Of a DNA stretch of 23,655 nt, positions 15,540-22,940 are shown one piece after another. How positions within the stretch are numbered: the stretch's first letter is position 1; each line of letters starts with the position of its first letter. Origin of the DNA: Sphingomonadales bacterium (lineage in GTDB: Bacteria; Pseudomonadota; Alphaproteobacteria; Sphingomonadales; Sphingomonadaceae); NCBI GenBank assembly GCA_027486275.1, contig JAIXPM010000297.1:1-23655 (forward strand), written 5' to 3'. The notes under the pieces were generated by a model, which was not told the origin of the DNA, searched no databases, and saw only the letters and a list, made by a program, of their open reading frames with translations. The position numbers were made by a program, and so were the translations under genes.

Positions 15540-16117
15540 CCGGCCAACTGCCGTGCCTCTGCGAAGAAACTTTCGATTCGCGCCGGCGTTGCATCGCGGA
15601 TGGTGCCGACCACTTTCATGTGCGTCACCTTCAGGCCGACGAAATCCAGGATCTGCCGGCGCAGCACATTGAGCCAGCCGTTGCGATAGCCCAGCCACAG
15701 ATACCAGGGCGGCGTATCGGCAGTGATCAGCACGCGGGCGGTGCGGCCTTCAAAAAGCTTTTTGGGGAAATGCCCGTCACCTTCATAGGCAAAGGCGATG
15801 CCGGGCAGGAAAACACGGTCGATCAGCCCCTTCAGCTTTGCCGGCGCAGCGCCCCACCACAGCGGGTGCACCAGGATGAGCGTGTCGCACCAACGCACGG
15901 CATCAAGAAATAACTGCAGGTCAGGCTCATGGTCTTGCCGTTGCTTGTAGCCGTGGGCGAGATTGGAATCGAACTGCATTGCCGACAGGTGCAGCAGCTT
16001 CACCACCGCGCCGCGCGCCCGCGCCGTTTCGGCGGCGGCAGAGGCCAGCGCGCTGCACAAGGATGTGCCATCGGGGTGGCCATCCAGCACCAGCACGCGC
16101 GAACTTGGGGCGGCCAT
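15536..16117 (-). CDS. Flavodoxin-fold NAD(P)H-dependent oxidoreductase (NQO-like)
   Basis: The 193-residue protein belongs to the Flavodoxin_2 (PF02525) group of FMN/FAD quinone reductases. Landmarks are VLVLDGHPDGTSLC at the N-terminus (phosphate-binding loop), LVHPLWWGAAPAKLKGLIDR (the flavin-contacting HPLWW...P..LK..ID), VFLPGIAFAYEG, and a TADTPPWYLWLGYRNG segment. An AAGGA site lies seven bases before the ATG. It starts 30 bases after the moaE stop on the same strand, so it is probably the last gene of the pgsA-moaD-moaE unit. The electron acceptor is unknown. Confidence 0.83.
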   Translation of the reverse strand: MAAPSSRVLVLDGHPDGTSLCSALASAAAETARARGAVVKLLHLSAMQFDSNLAHGYKQRQDHEPDLQLFLDAVRWCDTLILVHPLWWGAAPAKLKGLIDRVFLPGIAFAYEGDGHFPKKLFEGRTARVLITADTPPWYLWLGYRNGWLNVLRRQILDFVGLKVTHMKVVGTIRDATPARIESFFAEARQLAG

Positions 16118-16147
16118 CAGCGATCCTTTTGAAATTGCCCGGGGTCT

Positions 16148-16591
16148 CTACCAGCGTTCCGCGGCGGCGTCGTCGATGCCTTTTGCCTCAACCCAGCGCG
16201 TCGTGCCGTCGGCCCATTCCTCGCGCTTCCAGAACGGGGCCTTGGTTTTCAGCCAGTCCATCAGGAACTGTGCGGCGGCGAAGGCGTGGGCGCGGTGGGG
16301 GGAGGCGGTGACGACCAGCACGATGCTATCGCCGGGCAAGAGGCGCCCGTGGCGGTGGATGATGGTGCCAATGGTATCGGGCCAGCGGCCGGCGGCATCG
16401 GCGGCGATGGCCTGCATCTGGGCCAGCGTCATTGCCGGATAATGTTCAAGGGTCAGGGCAACAAGGCCCTCATCGGCGCGCACCAGCCCGGTGAAGGCGA
16501 CAGCGGCGCCGAGATCGGTGCGGCCGGCCAGCAGCGCGCCCTGTACGATGGCGGAGTCGAAGGGCTCGCTCTGGAGCCGCGCGGCAATCAT
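16148..16591 (-). CDS. moaE: Molybdopterin synthase catalytic subunit MoaE
   Basis: MoaE with MoaD converts cyclic pyranopterin monophosphate to molybdopterin by adding two sulfurs. The 147-residue product shows the family's GAAVAFTGLVRADEG (Arg of the active site), the EHYPAMTLAQM stretch, HRHGRLLPGDSIVLVVTASP-HR, and the Lys-rich LKTKAPFWKREEW whose lysines bind substrate. The ATG overlaps the moaD stop by four bases (ATGA), so the two subunits are made together. Confidence 0.93.
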   Translation of the reverse strand: MIAARLQSEPFDSAIVQGALLAGRTDLGAAVAFTGLVRADEGLVALTLEHYPAMTLAQMQAIAADAAGRWPDTIGTIIHRHGRLLPGDSIVLVVTASPHRAHAFAAAQFLMDWLKTKAPFWKREEWADGTTRWVEAKGIDDAAAERW

Positions 16592-16842
16592 CCGCCTGTC
16601 ACCGGCGGGAAGATGGCAATTTCGCGCGGGTTGTTCATCGGCGTGGCGGCGGTGGCGAAGGCCTGATCCACGGCAATGCGGATGCGGCTGCGATCGGCCA
16701 GGGCGGCGGCATGGCCGGGGCTGCGGGTGGCGAGCCAATCGAGCAGGGCGGCGACCGTGGTGAGTTCGGCGGGCAAGGTGATCGTCTCGCTGTCCGTGCC
16801 CACCATCTCGCGCACCCAGGCAAAATACAGCAAGTGCACCAT
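16588..16842 (-). CDS. moaD: Molybdopterin synthase sulfur-carrier subunit MoaD
   Basis: The 84-residue ubiquitin-like protein carries the thiocarboxylate sulfur used by MoaE. It starts MVHLLYFAWVRE and ends AIFPPVTGG, with the obligatory C-terminal Gly-Gly that is adenylated and sulfurated. ATG 16842 shares one base with the pgsA stop (TGATG); a GTG three bases earlier would overlap by four. Position and coupling to pgsA and moaE match the arrangement seen in many alphaproteobacteria. Confidence 0.92.
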   Translation of the reverse strand: MVHLLYFAWVREMVGTDSETITLPAELTTVAALLDWLATRSPGHAAALADRSRIRIAVDQAFATAATPMNNPREIAIFPPVTGG

Positions 16843-17396
16843 CACATGTGCTTCAGGCCGACGCGCAGATAATCATAGCCGGTGATGAGCGTGAGGATGG
16901 CGGCGATCCACAGCGTGACAAGCCCGATGATCTCGGCCGGCAGCCAGGGCAGGATCGGCACTGCGCCAACCAGGATCAGCGCCCCCAGTGCCACCAGTTG
17001 TGCCGTGGTCTTCCACTTGGCGAGCTGGCTGACGGGCACCGAGACCTGCACCCCGGCCAGATATTCGCGCAGGCCCGAAACGAACATCTCCCGCAGCAGG
17101 ATGATCAGGCCGGCAATCACGCTCCAACCATGCAATATCTGGGCATCGACCAGCATCAGGATGACGGCGGCCACCATGATCTTGTCCGCAATCGGATCAA
17201 GAAACTGGCCGATTTTCGAGACCGTGCCCCACGACCGCGCCAGATAGCCATCGAAATAATCCGTGATCGCCGCCAGCGTGTAGAGGCCGAACGCTGCCAG
17301 CCATTCCCAAGGGTTGGGCCCCCACATCAAGGCAACAAGACCGGGCACCGCGAGGATGCGCGACAGGGTGAGCAGATTGGGGAGGCTGGACAACAC
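16842..17396 (-). CDS. pgsA: CDP-diacylglycerol-glycerol-3-phosphate 3-phosphatidyltransferase
   Basis: PgsA makes phosphatidylglycerol phosphate from CDP-diacylglycerol and glycerol-3-phosphate at the inner membrane. The complete CDP-alcohol phosphatidyltransferase signature is present (DG-x2-AR-x8-G-x3-D-x3-D): Asp46, Asp49, Gly50, Ala53, Arg54, Gly63, Asp67 and Asp71. The protein is 184 residues with about five or six hydrophobic segments, and begins with the family's N-LPNLLTLSRI. The start is a GTG at 17396, three bases after AAGGGCGG. A 54-base gap separates it from the divergent nitroreductase gene. In many alphaproteobacteria uvrC directly precedes pgsA; here they are about 2.3 kb apart. 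Confidence 0.93.
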   Translation of the reverse strand: MLSSLPNLLTLSRILAVPGLVALMWGPNPWEWLAAFGLYTLAAITDYFDGYLARSWGTVSKIGQFLDPIADKIMVAAVILMLVDAQILHGWSVIAGLIILLREMFVSGLREYLAGVQVSVPVSQLAKWKTTAQLVALGALILVGAVPILPWLPAEIIGLVTLWIAAILTLITGYDYLRVGLKHM

Positions 17397-17450
17397 CCGC
17401 CCTTCATAGGCAATCCAGCGCCAAGTGCAAAGTTACCGAAAGGCTTGCTC

Positions 17451-18122
17451 ATGAAGGTTTCTGACGCCGTGCTGTCGCGCCGTTCGGTGCGGGGCTTTTT
17501 GCCGACGCCAGTCGATGGTGACGTGATCCGCCGGGTGGTGGAAAAGGCGGCGTGGGCGCCTTCGGGTGGCAATCTGCAGCCCTGGCACATTGATGTGGTG
17601 GGCGGCGAAAAACTGGATGAACTGAAACGCATCATGCTGGGCAAGCTGATGGGCGGCGGCGGCATGGAACCGACCGAATATGACATCTATCCCAAGGAAT
17701 TGCCGGAACCCCACAACAGCTATCGTTTCGCGGTGGGGGAAGAACTCTACAGCCGGCTGGGCATTCCGCGTGAAGACAAGGCCGGTCGCCGCATGTGGTT
17801 CGCGCGCAATTTTCAGTTCTTCGGCGCGCCGGTTGCCTTGTTCTGCTCGGTCGATCGCCGCATGGGGCCACCGCAGTGGAGCGACCTTGGCATGTATCTG
17901 CAGTCGCTGATGCTGCTGCTGAAGGAAGAAGGGCTGGATAGCTGCCCGCAGGAATGCTGGGCGATCTATCCGAAAACCATCGGGGAGTTCATCGGCATTC
18001 CGGAAGAACGCATGTTGTTCACCGGCATGGCGATCGGCTTCATCGATCCGGATGACAAGGCCAATCTCTCCCGCCCGAGCCGCGCACCAATGAGCGACTG
18101 GGCCGCCTTCCACGGCCTTTGA
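17451..18122 (+). CDS. Nitroreductase-family flavoprotein
   Basis: The 223-residue protein has the FMN-binding opening AVLSRRSVRGF (6-16) and the WAPSGGNLQPWHIDVV stretch (35-50) of the nitroreductase family (PF00881), then a central QWSDLGMYLQSLMLLLKEEG helix and a C-terminal MAIGFID. These enzymes reduce nitro groups, quinones or other acceptors with NAD(P)H; the physiological substrate is unknown. ATG 17451 has AAAGG seven bases upstream. The frame stays open far upstream, but that part is only antisense to pgsA. The stop overlaps the TTG start of the transporter gene. Confidence 0.87.
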   Translation: MKVSDAVLSRRSVRGFLPTPVDGDVIRRVVEKAAWAPSGGNLQPWHIDVVGGEKLDELKRIMLGKLMGGGGMEPTEYDIYPKELPEPHNSYRFAVGEELYSRLGIPREDKAGRRMWFARNFQFFGAPVALFCSVDRRMGPPQWSDLGMYLQSLMLLLKEEGLDSCPQECWAIYPKTIGEFIGIPEERMLFTGMAIGFIDPDDKANLSRPSRAPMSDWAAFHGL

Positions 18123-18961
18123 TCCCCGCATCGGCCCTTGCCGCCACCTTGCTGTCGGCGCTGATCCATGCCGGCTGGAACCTGTTCCTGAAGGGCAGCG
18201 CCGGGGATCGGCTGGTGGACTTGGCAGTTCTGGGGCTGGGAGGATCGCTGTTCGGCGTCGTGTTGATCACGATTTTCGGCGCGCCGGTGGCGGGGGCATG
18301 GCCGTTCATCCTCGCTTCCAGCGCCATTCATCTCGTCTATTGGACGGCGCTCACCAAGGGTTATGCCGCCGGGGACATGAGCCATGTGTACACGATTGCC
18401 CGCGGGATCGCTCCGGCGCTGGTGACGCTGGGGGCAGTGATCTTCGCTGCTGAAGTGCCGGGCGTGGGGCAGGGGCTGGGAGTCGCAGCCATCAGCATCG
18501 GTGTGATGCTGGTCGGCGTGAACCGTCACGCGCCGCTGGCGGCGACGGCCTGGGCACTGCTCACCGGAGCCATGATTGCCGGCTATTCTTTGGTTGATGC
18601 GATGGGCGTGCGCATGAATGGCGATGTGTTCAGTTACAAAGGCTGGGGCGCAGTGTTCACCTTCCTGCCCATCAGTCTGTTCATCATCGCCCGGCGCGGG
18701 CCGGCAGGTTTCGCCGCGGCGGCGGCCGGGCGCTGGCGGCAGGGGTTGTTCGCTGGCGCTCTCTCCAGCGCGGGCTTCATGCTGGTGCTGTGGGCCCAAC
18801 TGCGCGCGCCCATCGGCCCGATCACGGCGCTGCGCGAAACCAGTGTGCTCTTCGGCGCAGCACTGGCGGCGCTGTTGTTGAAGGAAAGGGTAACGCCCAG
18901 GCGCTGGGCCGGCGCGCTTGTGGTGTGTGCCGGGGCGATTCTGATCGGCTTTTCGGGTTAG
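18119..18961 (+). CDS. EamA-type (DMT superfamily) transporter
   Basis: The 280-residue protein is strongly hydrophobic, with about ten membrane segments in two halves, as in EamA/RhaT-like exporters. Landmarks include an N-terminal [11 protein letters not shown], a [20 protein letters not shown] segment in helix 3-4, and a C-terminal [20 protein letters not shown] followed by [20 protein letters not shown], both typical of DMT carriers. The substrate is unknown. The likely start is TTG at 18119, overlapping the nitroreductase stop (TTGA), so it is coupled to it. The stop TAG shares four bases with the stop of the convergent GST gene. Confidence 0.84.
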   Translation: MIPASALAATLLSALIHAGWNLFLKGSAGDRLVDLAVLGLGGSLFGVVLITIFGAPVAGAWPFILASSAIHLVYWTALTKGYAAGDMSHVYTIARGIAPALVTLGAVIFAAEVPGVGQGLGVAAISIGVMLVGVNRHAPLAATAWALLTGAMIAGYSLVDAMGVRMNGDVFSYKGWGAVFTFLPISLFIIARRGPAGFAAAAAGRWRQGLFAGALSSAGFMLVLWAQLRAPIGPITALRETSVLFGAALAALLLKERVTPRRWAGALVVCAGAILIGFSG

Positions 18962-19644
18962 GCTTCCCTGGCCCCCAGCCCGAGCAATTTCTTCGTCCGG
19001 GCAATGAAGGCGGTGTTGTCGCCGCCTTCCTGCACCGGCGAGACTTCCGGCACCTTCAGCCCGCGCTGCACGGCGGGGCGGGCCGCAATTGCGTCGATCC
19101 AGCGAGACAGGTGCGGTAAGGGCGCCAGGTCCACCCCGGTCCAGCCGGCGGTGCGCACCCAGCAGAAATGTGCGATGTCGGCGATGCTGTACGCGCCTGC
19201 CAGATAGTCGCGATCCGCCAGCCGTGTATCGAGAATGGTGAAAAGCCGCTTCACTTCGCCCAGGTAACGCGCCTGCACCGCCGGCAGTTTTTCCGGCCAA
19301 TAGTGCCCGAACAGATTGGCCTGGCCCATCATCGGGCCCAGCCCGCCAACCTGCAGCATCAGCCACTGCAGCACTTCGGAGCGGCCGCGCGGATCAGTGG
19401 GCAGCAGGGCGCCGGCCTTTTCCGCCAGCCACACCAGGATGGCGCCCGATTCCATCACGGCAAAATCATCGTCGATCAGGCACGGCACCTTGCCGTTGGG
19501 GTTCAATTTCAGGAACTCCGCCCGCTTCTGCTCGCCCTTGGTCAGATCGAGCGGCTGCACGGTATAGCCCAGGCCCATCTCCTCCAGCGCGATGGAAACC
19601 TTGTAGCCATCTGGCGTGGGCGCAGTGAAGAGGATCAAGCTCAT
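18958..19644 (-). CDS. Glutathione S-transferase family protein (YfcG/Nu-like)
   Basis: The 228-residue protein has an N-terminal thioredoxin-like domain (about 1-83) with [20 protein letters not shown], the cis-Pro segment NGKVPCLID and the glutathione-binding [12 protein letters not shown], and an all-helical C-terminal domain with the [11 protein letters not shown] motif. The opening resembles the YfcG/YghU group, in which the active loop is T-P-N-G; here Asn is Asp. Function in glutathione-dependent detoxification or disulfide reduction is inferred. It lies 17 bases after the uvrC stop on the same strand. Confidence 0.85.
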   Translation of the reverse strand: MSLILFTAPTPDGYKVSIALEEMGLGYTVQPLDLTKGEQKRAEFLKLNPNGKVPCLIDDDFAVMESGAILVWLAEKAGALLPTDPRGRSEVLQWLMLQVGGLGPMMGQANLFGHYWPEKLPAVQARYLGEVKRLFTILDTRLADRDYLAGAYSIADIAHFCWVRTAGWTGVDLAPLPHLSRWIDAIAARPAVQRGLKVPEVSPVQEGGDNTAFIARTKKLLGLGAREA

Positions 19645-19661
19645 GGACTCAGCCTACGCCG

Positions 19662-21578
19662 CTAACCGTTCGGGTGGAAGTGCTGCCAGATCGCCAGCGC
19701 CATCTGGCTGGAAATGCCGGGCGCGCGTTCCAGATCCTCCAGCGTGGCGCCCTTCACGGCGCGGCTGGTGCCGAAGTGCATCAGCAGCGCCTTCTTGCGG
19801 GCCGGGCCGATGCCGGGCACTTCGTCCAGTGGGCTTTGCGTGATGGATTTGGCGCGCTTCGCCCGGTGTGCGCCAATGGCAAATCTGTGCGCCTCGTCGC
19901 GCAGGCGCTGCAGGAAGAACATCACCGGGGCGTTTGGTGGCAGCGTGAACTCACGGCCCGACGGCAGATAGAAGGTCTCGCGCCCGGCGTTGCGGTCAGG
20001 TCCCTTGGCGACGCCGACGATCGGCACATCCACGCCCAGCTCAGCCAATGCGCTCATCACCGCCGAAACCTGGCCCTTGCCACCATCGATCAGGCACAGA
20101 TCGGGCCATGTGCCGCTCTCGCGGTCAGGGTCTTCGGCTTCCAGCCGGGCAAAGCGCCGGTGCAGCATCGCCTTCATCATGGCGAAATCGTCGCCCGGCG
20201 TGATGCTTTCATCCTTCATGTTGAACTTGCGATACTGGCCCTTCTGGAAACCGTCCGGTCCGGCAACGACCATGGCGCCCAGCGCATTCGTGCCCTGGAT
20301 ATGGCTGTTGTCGTAAATCTCGATTCGCGCCGGCGGGGCATCGAGTTCGAAGATCTCCGCCAGTTCCCGCAGCAGCTTACCCTGCGTCGTCGTTTCGGCG
20401 CGGCGGCGCTGGATGGCTTCCTCGGCATTGCGCTGCGCCTGTTCCACCAGCTTCCTTGCCGGCCCGCGCTGGGCGTGGCGCAGGCTGACCTTGCGCCCGG
20501 CCTTCACGCTGAGCGCCAGCGCCAGCAGTTCCGCTTCCGGCAATGTCCGATCGAGCAACAGCTCGCGCGGTGGCGGCAGCTCCTCGTACAGCTGGGCGAG
20601 GAAGCTCTGGAGCACTTCGGCCTCATCCACGCCTTCGGTGTGGCCGGGGAAGAAGCTGCGGTGGCCCCAGTTCTGGCCGCCGCGGATGAAGAAGATCTGC
20701 ACGCACATGGCGCCGCCATCGGTGGCCATGGCGATCACGTCGGCTTCGCTGGTGGCGCCTTCGGCGTTGATGGCCTGGCTGCCCTGAATGAAGGTCAGCG
20801 CCTTCAGCCGGTCACGCAGCACCGCCGCTGTCTCGAAGTCCATGGCTTCCGCCGCCGATTGCATCGCCTCGGCCAGCTTCTTCTGCGCTTCTTGCGTGCG
20901 GCCAGAGAGGAAGCCCTTGGCGTCCTCCACCAGCTCTGCGTAGCCGACGTCATCGATGCGGCCCACACACGGCGCCGAGCAGCGCTTGATCTGGTAGAGC
21001 AGGCAGGGCCGGGAACGGTTGCTGAAGAAACTGTCGGTACAGCTGCGGAGCAGGAACACTTTCTGCAGCGCGTTCAGCGTGGCGTTGACCGCGCCGGCGC
21101 TGGCGAACGGGCCATAATAGCTGCCCTTGGCCGCCCGCGCGCCGCGATGCTTGGAAATGCGTGGAAAATCATGATCTTCGCGCAACAGGATGAAGGGGAA
21201 GCTCTTGTCGTCGCGCAGCAGCACGTTGTACGCCGGGCGATAGCGCTTGATCAGCTGGGCTTCCAGCAACAGCGCTTCGGCCTCGCTGTTGGTGGTCACG
21301 ATCTCCATGGCGCGGGTCTGCGCCACCATGCGCTGCAAGCGGCGGGGCAGGCGGGTGACCTGGGTATAGTTGGTCACCCGCTGCTTCAGCGTGCGCGCCT
21401 TGCCAACATAGAGCACGTCGCCACTGGCATCGAGCATGCGATAGACGCCCGGCTTCAGTGGCAGGGTCTTCACCACGCGCCTTATGGTGGCGACACCCAG
21501 ATCAAGATCAGGCGCCTCCGTGCCGCGCACCGTGTAGGTTTGCGCTTCCTCGGAAAAACGGTCGGGCGTATCGGTCAT
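19662..21578 (-). CDS. uvrC: UvrABC excinuclease subunit C
   Basis: UvrC makes both incisions in nucleotide excision repair. All domains are present over 638 residues: GIY-YIG nuclease for the 3' cut (GVYRM at 44, YVGKAR at 57-62), the Cys-rich RPCLLYQIKRCSAPC, a UVR motif that binds UvrB (EAMDFETAAVLRDRLKAL), an RNase H-like nuclease for the 5' cut (IEIYDNSHIQGTNALGAMVV and DLCLIDGGKGQ), and two C-terminal helix-hairpin-helix motifs (VPGIGPARKKALL and RAPGISSQMALAI). The long open frame on the opposite strand is a codon-bias shadow. GST follows on the same strand, and the pgsA-moaD-moaE unit lies further downstream. Confidence 0.96.
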   Translation of the reverse strand: MTDTPDRFSEEAQTYTVRGTEAPDLDLGVATIRRVVKTLPLKPGVYRMLDASGDVLYVGKARTLKQRVTNYTQVTRLPRRLQRMVAQTRAMEIVTTNSEAEALLLEAQLIKRYRPAYNVLLRDDKSFPFILLREDHDFPRISKHRGARAAKGSYYGPFASAGAVNATLNALQKVFLLRSCTDSFFSNRSRPCLLYQIKRCSAPCVGRIDDVGYAELVEDAKGFLSGRTQEAQKKLAEAMQSAAEAMDFETAAVLRDRLKALTFIQGSQAINAEGATSEADVIAMATDGGAMCVQIFFIRGGQNWGHRSFFPGHTEGVDEAEVLQSFLAQLYEELPPPRELLLDRTLPEAELLALALSVKAGRKVSLRHAQRGPARKLVEQAQRNAEEAIQRRRAETTTQGKLLRELAEIFELDAPPARIEIYDNSHIQGTNALGAMVVAGPDGFQKGQYRKFNMKDESITPGDDFAMMKAMLHRRFARLEAEDPDRESGTWPDLCLIDGGKGQVSAVMSALAELGVDVPIVGVAKGPDRNAGRETFYLPSGREFTLPPNAPVMFFLQRLRDEAHRFAIGAHRAKRAKSITQSPLDEVPGIGPARKKALLMHFGTSRAVKGATLEDLERAPGISSQMALAIWQHFHPNG

Positions 21579-21646
21579 GCTGTGCAGCCGATAGCCGCGG
21601 CGGGCCTGTCATGGCAAATGCCCACAAGGCTGCTATCGATCAGGTC

Positions 21647-22894
21647 ATGTCGATTCTACGCCTCTTCGCCGGCCTCCTGGCCCTTGCCCTGTCTGCCTGC
21701 GCGTCGAACACCCCGCCGCCGGCAACCGCCGCCGCCGTGAAACGGCCCGCGCATCCGGTCATCCTCATCTCCGTTGATGGCCTGCGCGCCGATTATCTGC
21801 GCCGCGGGGTGAGCCCCACCATCACGGCGCTGGCTGCGCGCGGCGTCACCACTAACGCGATGCGGCCCAGCTTCCCGTCGCTCACCTTCCCCAATCACTA
21901 TACGCTGGTGACAGGCCTGCGGCCGGATCGCCACGGCGTCGTCAACAACACGATGCGGGATGCCGAGCTTGGCGCCTTTTCGATGGGGATCCGCAGCGCG
22001 GTGGAGGACGGCCGCTGGTGGAACGATGCCGAACCGATCTGGGTGAGCGCTGAACAGGCCGGCATCCCCACCGCCACCATGTTCTGGCCGGGCAGCGAAG
22101 CGGCGGTGCGCGGCGTGCGCCCGTACCGCTGGCTGAAGTTCGATGGCGACATGCCGGAAGCGGCGCGAGTCGATCAGTTGCTGGCTTGGCTGGATGAACG
22201 GCCCCAAGAACGGCCAAGCCTTGGCTTTGCCACGCTCTATTTCGACACCGTTGATCACGATGGCCATGAATTTGGTCCGGATTCGCCGCAGGTGAACACG
22301 GCACTGGCCCGGGTTGATGCCCAGATCGGCCGGCTGCTGGCCGGCCTGCAGCAGCGCAGGATCGAAGCCAACATCGTGCTGGTGGCCGATCATGGCATGG
22401 CACAGGTGAGCAATGATCGCCGCATCCTGCTGGATGCGCTGCTCGATCCGGCCTCGGTGCAACTCGTGGCCGGCGGCGCCATCGCCAGCCTGAACCCGCA
22501 GCCGGGGCAAGAGGTGGCCGTGAAGGCCGCCTTGCTGCGCCCGCACCCGCACATGGCCTGCCACGAAAAGGCCAATTTGCCCGCCCGTCTGCATTATGGC
22601 CGCCACCGCCGGGTGCCGGCGATCATCTGCATTGCCGAAGCTGGCTGGATGATCTGGCTGTCGGCGCCGCCGGCCAGCCAGACGCAGCGGCCGTTGGGCG
22701 GTATGCACGGCTATGATCCAGCCCATCCCGATATGGCCGCCAGCTTCGTCGCCGCCGGGCCGGCCTTCCGCGCCGGGGTGGTCTTGCCGCCGTTCGACAA
22801 TGTCGATGTCCACCCGCTGCTGCTGCGCCTGCTCGGCCTGCCTGCGATGGCAACCGACGGCGACGGCAAAGTGCTGGCAAAGGCACTGCGCTGA
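21647..22894 (+). CDS. NPP-type nucleotide pyrophosphatase/phosphodiesterase lipoprotein
   Basis: This is an alkaline-phosphatase-superfamily enzyme of the ectonucleotide pyrophosphatase/phosphodiesterase group. The metal site is visible: Asp44 in LISVDGLRADYL, nucleophile Thr80 in PSFPSLTFPNHY, Asp and His in DTVDHDGHEFGPDS, the Asp-His pair in VADHGM, and His in GGMHGYDP. The N-terminus MSILRLFAGLLALALSACAS has a lipobox LSAC with Cys18, so it is probably a lipoprotein facing the periplasm. The start is uncertain: ATG 21647 gives a normal lipoprotein signal; ATG 21611 adds 12 residues. Divergent from uvrC, with 68 bases between starts. Phosphodiester substrates such as nucleotides or sugar nucleotides are inferred. 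Confidence 0.87.
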   Translation: MSILRLFAGLLALALSACASNTPPPATAAAVKRPAHPVILISVDGLRADYLRRGVSPTITALAARGVTTNAMRPSFPSLTFPNHYTLVTGLRPDRHGVVNNTMRDAELGAFSMGIRSAVEDGRWWNDAEPIWVSAEQAGIPTATMFWPGSEAAVRGVRPYRWLKFDGDMPEAARVDQLLAWLDERPQERPSLGFATLYFDTVDHDGHEFGPDSPQVNTALARVDAQIGRLLAGLQQRRIEANIVLVADHGMAQVSNDRRILLDALLDPASVQLVAGGAIASLNPQPGQEVAVKAALLRPHPHMACHEKANLPARLHYGRHRRVPAIICIAEAGWMIWLSAPPASQTQRPLGGMHGYDPAHPDMAASFVAAGPAFRAGVVLPPFDNVDVHPLLLRLLGLPAMATDGDGKVLAKALR

Positions 22895-22940
22895 ACTGCA
22901 CGTTGCGCAGCCGCCCGCAAAGGCTTAGGCGGCGCCCATC

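Noticed and set aside
16848..17450. Upstream extension of the nitroreductase frame
   Set aside because: This part is antisense to pgsA, rich in Gln, Asp and Arg with no motif, and the ATG at 17451 has a good ribosome site and starts the conserved domain.
17966..19366. Long minus-strand open frame across the nitroreductase, transporter and GST genes
   Set aside because: It overlaps three well-supported genes, and its Arg/Gly/Gln-rich translation is typical of a shadow frame.
19674..21740. Very long open frame opposite uvrC
   Set aside because: It mirrors uvrC in a GC-rich, codon-biased sequence. Its translation is low in recognisable motifs, while uvrC is complete with all domains.
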